A stretch of DNA of 64,000 nt. It comes from Fictibacillus enclensis. GTDB lineage: Bacteria; Bacillota; Bacilli; Bacillales; Fictibacillaceae. This document shows, in pieces, positions 17,214-25,715 of this stretch (position 1 is the first letter of the stretch; every line of letters starts with the position of its first letter). The translations under genes and the position numbers were made by a program. The stretch lies in the NCBI RefSeq assembly GCF_001457035.1, contig NZ_KQ758621.1:62001-126000 (forward strand), written 5' to 3'. A model generated the notes under the pieces. It saw only the letters and a program-made list of their open reading frames with translations, had not been told where the DNA came from and did no database searches.

Positions 17214-18482
17214 TTAATAAGTCACTGTATCCTTTATGTCCACCTCAGATTTCTTCACAATAATCGGTCGGACGAAGCGAATAACCGCAAGAGATGCAAA
17301 TATGGCAAGGCCGCCGGCGAGCAGGAATGCCCCTGAGAAGGTTCCTGTCTTATCCACGATAAAACCGGTTAATGCAGGCCCGATAATACCCGCTGTATTG
17401 GCCAAAAAGTGCATGAAACCGCCAACGGAACCGACATTCTGCTGATCAACCACATCCTGAACGATTGCCCAGTAGATGGCTCCCGTCAAGTACAGGAAGA
17501 ATACGGAAAGTGCTACTAAAGTTACTGCACTTACTGTTGTGGTAACCAATCCTGCAAATCCGATACATACCGCTGAAGCAAACAAGCAAGAAACAAGAAC
17601 GACTTTACGTGAGAACAGAACGCCTTTTCTAGCGACTTTCTTGAACACATAATCGGATACAAATCCGCCGGCTGCAAGGCCGATAAATCCTAAGATCCAT
17701 GGAATAACTGTGATCACACTCATCGATTTTACACTTAAGCCACGCTCTTCCACCAGATAGCTTGGGAACCAGGTAAGGAAGAAGAAAAGAATGTAATTGT
17801 AAGCAAAGAAAGCAAATGCAGTAAAGAGTACTGTTTTTTGTTTGAGGTAAAACGTCAACGGAATTTTCTCTTTAGGAGCAACTTCTGTTTTCATTGCAGG
17901 AGCATCGCCCATACGCTTTGCCGGCTTGTCTTTTACAAACTTGAACCAGCAGATCGCCCAAATTAATCCGATGATCATAATCAGCACAAAGGAAACTTTC
18001 CAGCTGAAGGAAATTGCGATCATACCGACGATCGGTCCCGAAATTGCCCCGCCAAGCGGGGTACCGCTGTTCGTCAATCCGATAGCAGAAGCCCGCTGGG
18101 TCGGAGGGAACCAGTTATTGACCATCTTGTTGATGGTGGCCGAAAGAGGTCCTTCCCCCATTCCGAACAGGATGCGGATAATCATCAGGCTGACGAATCC
18201 GAAAGCAAGCGCAACCGCGCCACTAAACAGGGACCAAACCACCATGGCCACAAACAGGGTCAACTTCGCGCCATAGCGGTCAGACGCCATTCCGCCCAAA
18301 AAGTTAAAAATCGCATAACCTACCGAGAAACTACTGAAGATCAAACCCATTTGTGTGGCAGAAAGTGTCAGATCATCCTGAATAAAAGGTGCTGCTATGG
18401 ATAATGCTGAACGGTCCAAATAATTTATGACTCCGGCTAAAAATAATAAGATAATAACTGGAAGCCTTTCTTTTGTAAACAT
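17214..18482 (-). CDS. MFS sugar-acid (hexuronate-type) symporter
   Basis: A 422-residue twelve-helix transporter of the anion:cation symporter family. The N-terminus NYLDRSALSIAAPFI and the loop GMASDRYGAKLT match ExuT, GarP and DgoT proteins, which import hexuronates, galactarate or galactonate with protons. It lies next to the hexuronate/KDG genes and has the palindrome TAAACCGGTTTA 58 nt upstream of its start, the same element as at the kdgK promoter, so it is likely coregulated. Galacturonate/glucuronate uptake is the best guess. ATG 18482 has GGGGAGGG upstream. Confidence 0.87.
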   Translation of the reverse strand: MFTKERLPVIILLFLAGVINYLDRSALSIAAPFIQDDLTLSATQMGLIFSSFSVGYAIFNFLGGMASDRYGAKLTLFVAMVVWSLFSGAVALAFGFVSLMIIRILFGMGEGPLSATINKMVNNWFPPTQRASAIGLTNSGTPLGGAISGPIVGMIAISFSWKVSFVLIMIIGLIWAICWFKFVKDKPAKRMGDAPAMKTEVAPKEKIPLTFYLKQKTVLFTAFAFFAYNYILFFFLTWFPSYLVEERGLSVKSMSVITVIPWILGFIGLAAGGFVSDYVFKKVARKGVLFSRKVVLVSCLFASAVCIGFAGLVTTTVSAVTLVALSVFFLYLTGAIYWAIVQDVVDQQNVGSVGGFMHFLANTAGIIGPALTGFIVDKTGTFSGAFLLAGGLAIFASLAVIRFVRPIIVKKSEVDIKDTVTY

Positions 18483-18539
18483 CTAAAAAACCCTCCCCTA
18501 TACTGTGTGAATCTTCTGACTGTTGAACGCGAACCGGGG

Positions 18540-18551
18540 TAAACCGGTTTA
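18540..18551. promoter_or_regulatory. LacI-type operator palindrome upstream of the sugar-acid MFS
   Basis: Perfect 12-bp palindrome TAAACCGGTTTA, identical to the element at 25638-25649 at the kdgK promoter. The central CG suits a LacI-family protein; the neighbouring LacI gene (18578-19579) is the obvious candidate. Confidence 0.75.
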
Positions 18552-18577
18552 TTTTTACAGGGAAAAGTTATCCCTTT

Positions 18578-19579
18578 TTATCCTGAATGTCTTGAAATAA
18601 GAGTCGGCTCATAACGGTACATCCATTGCTCTGCCTGCTCACTGTTTTTAATCTGCTTAAAAAGAATAGTTCCGGCCTGTTTTGCCATTTCCACAGCCGG
18701 CTGAGCAATTGTCGTTACCGGCGGGGTAAAGAAGCTGGCAAAGGAAACGTCGTCTATACCGATAACGGATGTATCCCCAGGTATCGCAATATCTTTTTCC
18801 TTCATGAACTTCAATACCTCAACGAGAACGATATCGTTGCCTGCCAAAATCGCTTGCGGCGGCTCGGGCAAAGAATACAGTTCCGAAAGCACTTCTGAGA
18901 TTTGGCCAACATCCGCTGTTTTAATGTACTCCTCCCGAATAGGAAGACCGCGATTTTCCATCGCTCTTTTGTATCCTTCAATCCGTTCCACCCTCGGGCT
19001 GATGTTGCGGATAATGGACGTTGTTACGATGGCAATCCTGTCCAGCCCATGTTCAACAAAACGGTCTACAGCCAGTTTGGCCGCGGCATGGTTATCGAGC
19101 ATCACTGTTGATATTTCAAGGTCCTCAATCGTCCGGTCCATAAACACGATCGGAAAACGATCCTGCTTCATCTTTTCATATAAAGCCTGGTTTTCACCTG
19201 TCGGAAAAATGATGATTCCGTCTACCTGTTTGGCACGAAGCATTTCAATGTACTTCTTTTCCTTTGCCGGCTCATCATCTGCATTGCAGACAATAATGTG
19301 AAAGCCCTGTTCATGAAAATAGTCTTCGATGGCCCGGATCACCTGCGTGGAAAAGGTATGCAGGATGTTGGCGACCACCACACCCACTGTAAAGGTTGAC
19401 TTCTGCTTCAGGCTGCGGGCGACGAAGTTCGGCTGGTAATTCAACTCCTGAATGGTTGCTTCGATTTTTCGTTTTGTTTTTTCACTCATATAATCGAAGC
19501 GCTGGTTTAAAAATTGTGAAACCGTGCTTTTGGAAACATTGGCATGCCTGGCTACGTCTGCAATCGTAATGGTTTTCAT
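18578..19579 (-). CDS. LacI-family regulator, KdgR-like
   Basis: The 333-residue protein has a LacI N-terminal HTH (ITIADVARHANVSKSTVSQFL, hinge YQPNFVARSLKQ) and a periplasmic-binding-protein-like effector domain. It lies between the uxu/kdg operon and the sugar-acid MFS. Palindrome TAAACCGGTTTA occurs before the MFS and at the kdgK promoter, so it probably represses both and is relieved by KDG or a related intermediate, as for Bacillus KdgR. The start at 19579 is taken at MKTITIAD, with GGGG upstream; an in-frame extension from 19612 has no ribosome site. A cre-like dyad lies 48 nt upstream of the start. Confidence 0.86.
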   Translation of the reverse strand: MKTITIADVARHANVSKSTVSQFLNQRFDYMSEKTKRKIEATIQELNYQPNFVARSLKQKSTFTVGVVVANILHTFSTQVIRAIEDYFHEQGFHIIVCNADDEPAKEKKYIEMLRAKQVDGIIIFPTGENQALYEKMKQDRFPIVFMDRTIEDLEISTVMLDNHAAAKLAVDRFVEHGLDRIAIVTTSIIRNISPRVERIEGYKRAMENRGLPIREEYIKTADVGQISEVLSELYSLPEPPQAILAGNDIVLVEVLKFMKEKDIAIPGDTSVIGIDDVSFASFFTPPVTTIAQPAVEMAKQAGTILFKQIKNSEQAEQWMYRYEPTLISRHSG

Positions 19580-19626
19580 TGTGTCATCCCCGTCTAATTC
19601 GTCATATTTCACTAGTATAAGCGACC

Positions 19627-19641
19627 TGTAAGCGCTTTACA
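19627..19641. promoter_or_regulatory. cre-like / LacI-family dyad upstream of the KdgR-like gene
   Basis: TGTAAGCGCTTTACA is a near-perfect palindrome resembling a catabolite-response element, one base longer than the 14-bp consensus. It lies between uxuB and the regulator gene, so CcpA control of the regulator-MFS part is possible. Confidence 0.45.
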
Positions 19642-19668
19642 ATCAGCCGGAGAAAACAGCATATCCGG

Positions 19669-20505
19669 TCAGACGCCGGAATATGCCATAAATCCTCCAT
19701 CAACAGGGACGGTAATGCCTGTGACAAATCCAGAATACGACTCATCTGCAAGCCAAAGCAGCGTGCCGAGCAGATCTTCCGGCTTTCCAAACCTCTTCAT
19801 CGGTGTGCCTGTGATGATTTTGTTCGAGCGGTCCGTATAACTGCCATCTTCCTTAAGAAGCAGGTTTCGGTTCTGTTTAGTTAAAAAAAATCCTGGTGCA
19901 ATCGCATTGACCCGGAGGCCCGTTTCCGCAAAATGAACCGCCATCCACATCGTAAAGTTGTTAATGGACGCTTTTGCTGCGCTATAGGCCGGAACCTTGG
20001 TCATCGGAGAATAGGCGCTCATGGACGAAATGTTGATGATGGCAGGTGATTCTGATTTCAGCAGGTCTTTTCCGAAGACCTGGGAGGCAAGGAATGAGCC
20101 TGTAAAATTTGTTGCAAACACTCTTGAAAACCCGTTCTCATCCATATCGAAAAAGGACTTTCCTTGCCCTTCCTCTTCATAGGTTTCCACGTCCGTAATC
20201 GCGTCAGGATGATTTCCTCCTGCCCCATTGATCAGCAGATCGACAGAGCCGAACCGGCTCAGGACTTCCTCTTTTGCTTTCTCCAGAGACTCACGGTTCA
20301 GTACATCAGCAGAAACCGAAAGAGCCGTTCCGCCTGCCTTAGCAATTTCATCCACCACATCTTTACCTTTTTCCGCAGTGCGGTTCAGTACAGCCACCTT
20401 AACACCATGACGGGCAAGCTCTCGGGCCATTTCGGAGCACAGCACTCCGCTTCCGCCGGTAATTACGGCTGTTTTGCCATTGAGATTTTCATGGACCGGG
20501 ATCAT
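19669..20505 (-). CDS. uxuB: D-mannonate oxidoreductase, SDR family
   Basis: A 278-residue short-chain dehydrogenase: nucleotide-binding TGGSGVLCSEMA near residue 17, NGAGG, and the catalytic Ser in INISSMSAYS with Tyr-xxx-Lys in PAYSAAKAS. It resembles B. subtilis UxuB (YjmF), which reduces D-fructuronate to D-mannonate, rather than the unrelated E. coli long-chain UxuB. Its ATG overlaps the uxuA stop (ATGA), pointing to coupled translation. A longer in-frame form from 20607 would begin inside uxuA. Last gene of the kdgK operon. Confidence 0.88.
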   Translation of the reverse strand: MIPVHENLNGKTAVITGGSGVLCSEMARELARHGVKVAVLNRTAEKGKDVVDEIAKAGGTALSVSADVLNRESLEKAKEEVLSRFGSVDLLINGAGGNHPDAITDVETYEEEGQGKSFFDMDENGFSRVFATNFTGSFLASQVFGKDLLKSESPAIINISSMSAYSPMTKVPAYSAAKASINNFTMWMAVHFAETGLRVNAIAPGFFLTKQNRNLLLKEDGSYTDRSNKIITGTPMKRFGKPEDLLGTLLWLADESYSGFVTGITVPVDGGFMAYSGV

Positions 20506-21581
20506 ACTTCCACCTCTTTTTTGGCTAGAGCGACATAGGCGTCCCACAGGCCGTTCAAGTACATGATCCCGAGAGCCCGGTCGTACAGGCCATAGCCAGG
20601 ACGGCATTGCTCACCCCAGATATGGCGTCCATGATCGGGACGCACATATCCGTTGTAGCCTTGCTTGTGCAATTCTTCGACCACACCCTGAACATTGATG
20701 GAACCATCCGTTGTCAGGTGGGACGTTTCCACGAAATCTCCGTTATCAAAAATCTTCACATTTCGGATATGTGAAAACGGAGCGATATTTGCATACTTAC
20801 TGGCAATATCGACCATGTCATTGGCAGGATTGGCACCCATGGAACCTGTACACATTGTGATGCCGTTGGCCGGAGAATCGGAGATCGCCCGCAAGCGTTC
20901 ATAGCTTTCAGCTCCTGTAATGATGCGCGGCAATCCGAAGATGGACCATGGCGGATCATCCGGATGGATGGCCATTTGAATGCCGTGTGCTTCGGCTACC
21001 GGCAAAATTTCGTCCAGGAAGATCTTCAGGTTATCCCAAAGCTTTTCTTCATCAATTTCTTTATAAGCTTCAAAAAGCTCTTTAATCTTTGCCATCTTTT
21101 CAGGCTCCCAGCCCGGAAGCGTTAGGTCTGAGGCTTCTGCCACCGTACGGATCAGCTCTTCCGGATCGAGATTTTCAACTTTTGCTTTTTCAAAAAACAA
21201 AGCCGTGGAACCATCCTCAAGTGGGCGGTACATGTCAGTCCGTGTCCAGTCGAAGACCGGCATAAAGTTGTAGCAGATGACCTTTACGCCAAATTCGGAG
21301 AGATTGCGGATCGTCTGTTTGTAATTTTCAATGTACCGATCGCGTTCACTGTTTCCGAGTTTAATGGATTCATGGACGTTCACACTTTCCACGACATCGG
21401 TATGAAAGCCATGGCTCTGAATGTACTCTACTTCTTCTTTAATCTCTTCCTTTTCCCATACTTCACCTACAGGCTTTTGGTGCAGGGCCCAAACAATTCC
21501 CTTCACGTTAGGAATCTGCTTGATATGCTCCATTGTTACGGTATCATTGTCCCGCCCGTACCATCGAAACGTAATATTCAT
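20502..21581 (-). CDS. uxuA: Mannonate dehydratase
   Basis: A 359-residue UxuA protein of the TIM-barrel type: MNITFRWYGRDNDTVTMEHI start, HPDDPPWSIFGLPRI, CTGSMGANP, and the C-terminal RPDHGRHIWGE metal-site motif. It dehydrates D-mannonate to 2-keto-3-deoxygluconate (KDG) in the cytosol, using Fe(II)/Mn(II). One nucleotide separates it from kdgA and it overlaps uxuB. Start ATG has GGAGGTG upstream. Confidence 0.95.
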   Translation of the reverse strand: MNITFRWYGRDNDTVTMEHIKQIPNVKGIVWALHQKPVGEVWEKEEIKEEVEYIQSHGFHTDVVESVNVHESIKLGNSERDRYIENYKQTIRNLSEFGVKVICYNFMPVFDWTRTDMYRPLEDGSTALFFEKAKVENLDPEELIRTVAEASDLTLPGWEPEKMAKIKELFEAYKEIDEEKLWDNLKIFLDEILPVAEAHGIQMAIHPDDPPWSIFGLPRIITGAESYERLRAISDSPANGITMCTGSMGANPANDMVDIASKYANIAPFSHIRNVKIFDNGDFVETSHLTTDGSINVQGVVEELHKQGYNGYVRPDHGRHIWGEQCRPGYGLYDRALGIMYLNGLWDAYVALAKKEVEV

Positions 21582-21582
21582 A

Positions 21583-22218
21583 TTACACCTCCGAATGTTG
21601 ATTCATTTTCGCGATATACTCTCTGCTTAACGATACCGCTTCATCGTACCCGCCCTTCTGGAAGGCTTTTGTTAAATCACTGCCTACCCCGACAGCCACT
21701 GCACCGGCACTCAGCCAGTCGTTCATATTCTTCAATGAAATTCCGCCTGTTGGCATGATACGGACATTAGGCAGCGGACCGTTTACGGATTTAATAAATG
21801 ACGGATCAAACGTATTGGCAGGGAAAAGCTTCAGCACATCGCATCCTGCTTCAAGGGCAAGCGCCATGTCGGAAATGTTCATGCACCCTGGCAGATACGG
21901 AACACTGTAGCGGTTACAAAGTGTAGCGATCTCTTTTACAAAATGGGAGCTTACGATAAATTTCGCTCCGGATAAAATGGCATGTCTTGCCGTTTCAGGA
22001 TCCATTACAGAACCTGCACCCAAAAGCACATTCATGTGGCGCAGTTCTTTAAACACTTCCTCCACTTCCGGAGTGGTATAGGTCAGTTCAATCGCGGTAA
22101 TTCCGCCTTCAATGGCTGCTTTTGATACCTGAATGGCTTCGTGGCTGTTTTGTCCGCGGACAACCGCAACCACTTTTGCTTCCATCAACACCTGATAAAC
22201 GGAATACTTTGGCAGCAT
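21583..22218 (-). CDS. kdgA: KDPG/KHG aldolase
   Basis: A 211-residue class I aldolase with VVAVVRG, the general-base Glu in AIELTYTTP, LGAGSV, and the Schiff-base lysine in DVLKLFPA. It cleaves 2-keto-3-deoxy-6-phosphogluconate to pyruvate and glyceraldehyde 3-phosphate, the last step of the hexuronate route. ATG 22218 has GGAGGAGAAAG upstream; a longer in-frame start lies within the preceding dehydrogenase gene. Same operon as kdgK. Confidence 0.93.
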   Translation of the reverse strand: MLPKYSVYQVLMEAKVVAVVRGQNSHEAIQVSKAAIEGGITAIELTYTTPEVEEVFKELRHMNVLLGAGSVMDPETARHAILSGAKFIVSSHFVKEIATLCNRYSVPYLPGCMNISDMALALEAGCDVLKLFPANTFDPSFIKSVNGPLPNVRIMPTGGISLKNMNDWLSAGAVAVGVGSDLTKAFQKGGYDEAVSLSREYIAKMNQHSEV

Positions 22219-22231
22219 GCTTTCTCCTCCT

Positions 22232-23251
22232 TTAATCAAACGTAATAATCGCCTTGCGCACCTGTTCCGGATGCTCTTCAACAAACCGGAAGGCGTCTTG
22301 AACCTCATTTACCGAAAATGTATGGGTCACAAGCCCGTCATGCGTAAGCTTTCCATTATTCAATAATTCTACGACTCTCGGAAACTGGTTGGTCTGGAGT
22401 CTGGAACCGGTAATCGTTACTTCCTTTTTCGTAATCGGAAGCTGTGAGATTCCCGCTTCCTTTTCATCAAAGCCTAGAACGACCACATTTCCTGCCGGGC
22501 AAACTGCATCAACGGATAATTTAAACGTCGATGGAAGGCAAACCGCATCGATCACGACATTAACTCCCTCATTGTCAGTCCATTCCTGAACCCGCGCCAG
22601 CACATCCTCCTGCTGAACATTGACCGTTACATCTGCACCGTTTTCTTTTGCAAACGCCAGCCGCTCTCCATTCAGGTCGGTCACCATGACAGATGCGCCC
22701 TGCAGCTTTGCCATTTTCAAAATACAAATTCCAATCGGCCCTGCTCCCTGAATAAGAACTGTGTCGCCGTCTTCCACCTGGCCTCTCCAAACGGCCTGCG
22801 CGCCAATGGTATAAGGCTCAGCCATCACCGTTTCTTCCCAAGGCAGTTCCGCTGAAACGGCATGCAGCTGTTTTTCCGGCAGCACCAGATATTCCCTCAT
22901 GCCTCCATCCTCATGAACACCGAAAACAGAAAGGGACAAGCAAACATTCGGCCGTCCTTTGCGGCATGCATAGCATGTTCCGCAATACGAAATTGGCTCA
23001 ACCACCACGTGGTCTCCAGGCTGAAGGTGCTTAACTGACGCGCCCACTTCTTCCACCTGGCCGGTCACTTCGTGGCCAATCACACGCGGAAGCGTAGCGA
23101 GAGGGTTTGTGCCATGATAAATATGCATGTCCGATCCGCAGATACCCACCCGCTTTACTTTGACTAGAACGTCATTATCGTTTACGATGACTGGCTTTTC
23201 GATTTCCTCTGTGACAAGGTCATGCGCTTTTCGTACTTGAACCGCTTTCAT
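22232..23251 (-). CDS. Zinc-dependent medium-chain dehydrogenase (YjmD-like)
   Basis: A 339-residue MDR alcohol dehydrogenase. The catalytic zinc site is GICGSDMH with [12 protein letters not shown], the structural zinc cysteines lie in [15 protein letters not shown], and the Rossmann motif is GAGPIG. It resembles B. subtilis YjmD, a gene of unknown substrate in the exu locus; a sugar-acid or polyol oxidation (for example L-gulonate or L-galactonate) is likely. ATG 23251 is 6 nt after AGGTG. Located between ldh2-type and kdgA genes. Confidence 0.85.
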   Translation of the reverse strand: MKAVQVRKAHDLVTEEIEKPVIVNDNDVLVKVKRVGICGSDMHIYHGTNPLATLPRVIGHEVTGQVEEVGASVKHLQPGDHVVVEPISYCGTCYACRKGRPNVCLSLSVFGVHEDGGMREYLVLPEKQLHAVSAELPWEETVMAEPYTIGAQAVWRGQVEDGDTVLIQGAGPIGICILKMAKLQGASVMVTDLNGERLAFAKENGADVTVNVQQEDVLARVQEWTDNEGVNVVIDAVCLPSTFKLSVDAVCPAGNVVVLGFDEKEAGISQLPITKKEVTITGSRLQTNQFPRVVELLNNGKLTHDGLVTHTFSVNEVQDAFRFVEEHPEQVRKAIITFD

Positions 23252-23256
23252 TTTCT

Positions 23257-24270
23257 TCACCTGCTTTTCAAGAATTCATACACTGGCTCTGCAATCGTAA
23301 TCCCGTTCTTTAAGTTTCTCTCCTCGTGAAGCTGTTCTATCTCTCCTGGTACATATACTCGGTCAAAGCCTGGTGCAGGTGGAACCTGCTGCAGTTCCTC
23401 CATCATTGCATCCATTTGTTCTAGAAATGCGTCTCTGTCTGTAAAAAATGATGGATTGATGGCACAGAAATAATGTCCAAGTTTTCTTTTTTGATCTAAA
23501 TTTTCATACATCCGGCTGATATGCGGGCCGAACGCGGCACCTGCCAAAAGCCCTGAGAATACATCGACAATTACAGAAAGTCCGTAGCCTTTCGGGCCGC
23601 CGAAGGTTGAAAGAGAAGCGACTTGATGCGGATCAGTAGCAGGCACACCATGTTCGTCCACTCCCCATCCCTCAGGAATTTCTTTTCCTTCTTCACGCGC
23701 CTGAAGGATTTTTCCGAATGCCACGTTCGAGGTAGCCATATCCAAAATAAATGGTTTCTTCTCCTTAGCCGGTACACCATAGGCGATTGGGTTCGTTCCA
23801 AGAAAAGAGGATTTTCCTCCAAACGGAACCACAATGCTGTCAGTGTGTGTCATGGCAATGCCGATCAGTTTCTCTTCGGCTGCTTTTTGCACGAAATAAC
23901 TGAGTGCTCCGCAATGGCTGCTGTTCATGGCGGTTACCATGCCCACACCATTTCTTTTCGCCATATCCATCGCATGATCCATGGCGATATCAGCAATCAC
24001 ATGACCGAATCCGTCGTCACCGTCCAGTACCCCGGTCACCGGTCCTGTTTCGTTAAACACAGGCTTCGCTTCCGGATTGATGCTTCCCATCTTCAGACGG
24101 TTCACATAATGCTCTGTCCGTAGCACCCCGTGTGAATTCACATTTCTGAGATCTGCATGAACAAGAACGTCCGCCACTGTTTCGGCATCCTTTTCATTCA
24201 GCCTGGCATCCACCAGCTTTTGTTTTACCAGTTCCTTCGCTTCCTGCGCTGACAATGTTGTTGTTGCCAT
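23257..24270 (-). CDS. Malate/L-lactate dehydrogenase-family (Ldh2) oxidoreductase
   Basis: A 337-residue member of the Ldh2/YlbC/AllD family of NAD(P)-dependent dehydrogenases. Signatures are [23 protein letters not shown] (catalytic His), [10 protein letters not shown] and [10 protein letters not shown]. It corresponds to B. subtilis YjmC in the exu locus; a 2-hydroxy acid linked to uronate metabolism is the probable substrate. ATG with GGGAGGAAG upstream; 43 nt after the kdgK stop, in a leader made of GTTCTATC octamers. Confidence 0.85.
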   Translation of the reverse strand: MATTTLSAQEAKELVKQKLVDARLNEKDAETVADVLVHADLRNVNSHGVLRTEHYVNRLKMGSINPEAKPVFNETGPVTGVLDGDDGFGHVIADIAMDHAMDMAKRNGVGMVTAMNSSHCGALSYFVQKAAEEKLIGIAMTHTDSIVVPFGGKSSFLGTNPIAYGVPAKEKKPFILDMATSNVAFGKILQAREEGKEIPEGWGVDEHGVPATDPHQVASLSTFGGPKGYGLSVIVDVFSGLLAGAAFGPHISRMYENLDQKRKLGHYFCAINPSFFTDRDAFLEQMDAMMEELQQVPPAPGFDRVYVPGEIEQLHEERNLKNGITIAEPVYEFLKSR

Positions 24271-24293
24271 AATTCTTCCTCCCTATCGTTTAT

Positions 24294-24325
24294 GTTCTAT
24301 CGTTCTATCGTTCTATCGTTCTACA
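24294..24325. repeat. 8-bp tandem microsatellite at the kdgK 3' end
   Basis: Nearly four perfect GTTCTATC units. On the coding strand they include the last codons and stop of kdgK (...VVER, stop) and the spacer to the next ribosome site. Unit gain or loss would change the kdgK C-terminus only slightly but would alter the intergenic spacing. Confidence 0.8.
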
Positions 24326-25269
24326 ACGGCTTCTTGGTTTACAAAAGACAACACTTCTTCAAGGAGCGGCAGTCCCTCATTATCGCCGGAAACGGTCGTA
24401 ACCAGTGCACCAACCGCATTGGCGAACTCGAGCCGCTTTTCCGGCTCAAACCCATGAAGGAAGCTGTACAGGTACCCTGCATCAAAGCCGTCTCCTGCGC
24501 CTACTGTATCTACTGGTATAATGGAAAAGGCTTCTTTCCGTACCCATTGTCCATCGATGTATAGCGCCGAACCTTCTCCTCCGTCTTTGATGACCAGTTG
24601 GCTGATGGAATAGCGCTGGGCGAAATCTGCCAGTTCTTTGTCATCGTCTGTACCGATGATGCTTTTGATTTCATCGCGGCCGGTTAAAAGAATATCTACA
24701 TAAGGGAACACATCATGATAGGCCGCCCTGGCGTCCTCAATGCTCCACAGCTTCAGGCGAATATTCGGATCGAAGGAAACAAGGATACCTTTTTCTTTGG
24801 CAATGGACAGTACGCGGTGTACGATATCCAGGTTCTTGCGGTCAATCGCCATGAACACACCGGTGAGATGAACAATGTGAATATCCTTGAACATCTCTCC
24901 TGTGATGTCTTCCGGTTCCATCGTCAGCACCGGTGAGTTGTAACGATAGTAAAACGTTTTGCCGGATCCGTCTTCACGGATTTCTTTTATGTTAAGTGAA
25001 GTGGGATGGCCTTCAACATAAGCCACATCGCTCATGTCCACGCCTTCTCCCTTGGCAAAATTGTAAATAACACGTCCGAATTCATCTTTTCCGAGGCGGC
25101 TGATCCATTTGGAGCGAAGGTCAAGCCTTGCACAGCCGATCGCGAAATTGAGTTCCGCTCCTCCTACTTTTCGTTCAAAATTGGCAACAAAGCGCAACGG
25201 CCCTGTTGTTGCAGGGTTCAGCGTGATCATCGCATCACCCATGGTTAAAATCCCGAACTGTTCTGGCAC
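24313..25269 (-). CDS. kdgK: 2-keto-3-deoxygluconate kinase
   Basis: A 318-residue PfkB/ribokinase-fold sugar kinase: N-terminal GDAMITLNP, the VGGAELNFAIGCARL motif, and the C-terminal DTVGAGDGFDAGYLYS motif with the catalytic Asp. It phosphorylates KDG to KDPG. It is the first gene of the operon kdgK-ldh2-adh-kdgA-uxuA-uxuB. The start is GTG at 25269 with AGGAATT upstream. The promoter and the TAAACCGGTTTA operator array are 340-410 nt upstream, leaving a long leader that contains a dispersed repeat. Confidence 0.92.
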   Translation of the reverse strand: MPEQFGILTMGDAMITLNPATTGPLRFVANFERKVGGAELNFAIGCARLDLRSKWISRLGKDEFGRVIYNFAKGEGVDMSDVAYVEGHPTSLNIKEIREDGSGKTFYYRYNSPVLTMEPEDITGEMFKDIHIVHLTGVFMAIDRKNLDIVHRVLSIAKEKGILVSFDPNIRLKLWSIEDARAAYHDVFPYVDILLTGRDEIKSIIGTDDDKELADFAQRYSISQLVIKDGGEGSALYIDGQWVRKEAFSIIPVDTVGAGDGFDAGYLYSFLHGFEPEKRLEFANAVGALVTTVSGDNEGLPLLEEVLSFVNQEAVVER

Positions 25270-25321
25270 AATTCCTACCCCTTTCTTTTCTTTGGGCTTT
25301 TTCTCTATTCTTAGTCTTCCA

Positions 25322-25535
25322 TGGAAGCGGTTGATTTTCGTTACAAGATGCTTGCTTTCCTAGGGCGGGCGCTGAGCCTTACCGGCGTAAACGCCTACTT
25401 TACCGGCGTAAACGCCTACTTTCTCGTCGCAAGCTCCTGCGGTAACGGCTCGAGCGCCTCCATGGTCTCATCTGTCCCGCTTTTCCCTAAGGAGTCTCGC
25501 ACCTTGCACTACGATCAACTTGTCATTGAAGATTT
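25322..25535 (+). repeat. Dispersed intergenic repeat, copy 1 (inverted partner at 29831-30045)
   Basis: About 215 bp homologous over its length to the reverse complement of 29831-30045: shared blocks include GGTTGATTT, GATGCTNGCTTTCC, GGGCGGGCG, ACCGGCGTAAACGCCTAC and GAGTCTCGCACCTTGCACTA. It resembles the GC-rich intergenic repeats common in Bacillus genomes. This copy carries an internal 21-bp duplication (25381-25401 and 25402-25422). It occupies the untranslated leader of the kdgK operon. No ORF with a ribosome site is seen in 25270-25715. Confidence 0.85.
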
Positions 25536-25611
25536 CCCATTGCAACCAACTGTTAGAAAAGAGCCTTTTAAATACTGCAAAATGTAAGGGCTGTTTCATA
25601 GACAACTGAAC

Positions 25612-25649
25612 TAAATCGGTTTGGTAAATCGGTTTGGTAAACCGGTTTA
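25612..25649. promoter_or_regulatory. Triple 13-bp operator array at the kdgK promoter
   Basis: Three head-to-tail 13-bp units at 25612, 25625 and 25638: TAAATCGGTTTGG twice, then TAAACCGGTTTAG. Only the promoter-proximal unit is the perfect palindrome TAAACCGGTTTA (25638-25649), identical to 18540-18551. It overlaps the expected transcription start. Likely the KdgR-like LacI protein's site. Confidence 0.8.
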
Positions 25650-25654
25650 GTAAC

Positions 25655-25683
25655 ATCGTAAATGAAAACCCTTACAAAAGCAA
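25655..25683 (-). promoter_or_regulatory. Sigma-A promoter of the kdgK operon
   Basis: Minus-strand TTGCTT (25678-25683), 17-nt spacer, TACGAT (25655-25660), immediately followed by the TAAACCGGTTTA operator. Spacing and operator position are those of a repressed promoter. Confidence 0.65.
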
Positions 25684-25715
25684 GACAAAAAATTATAAAA
25701 TTTTAAAAAATCTGT

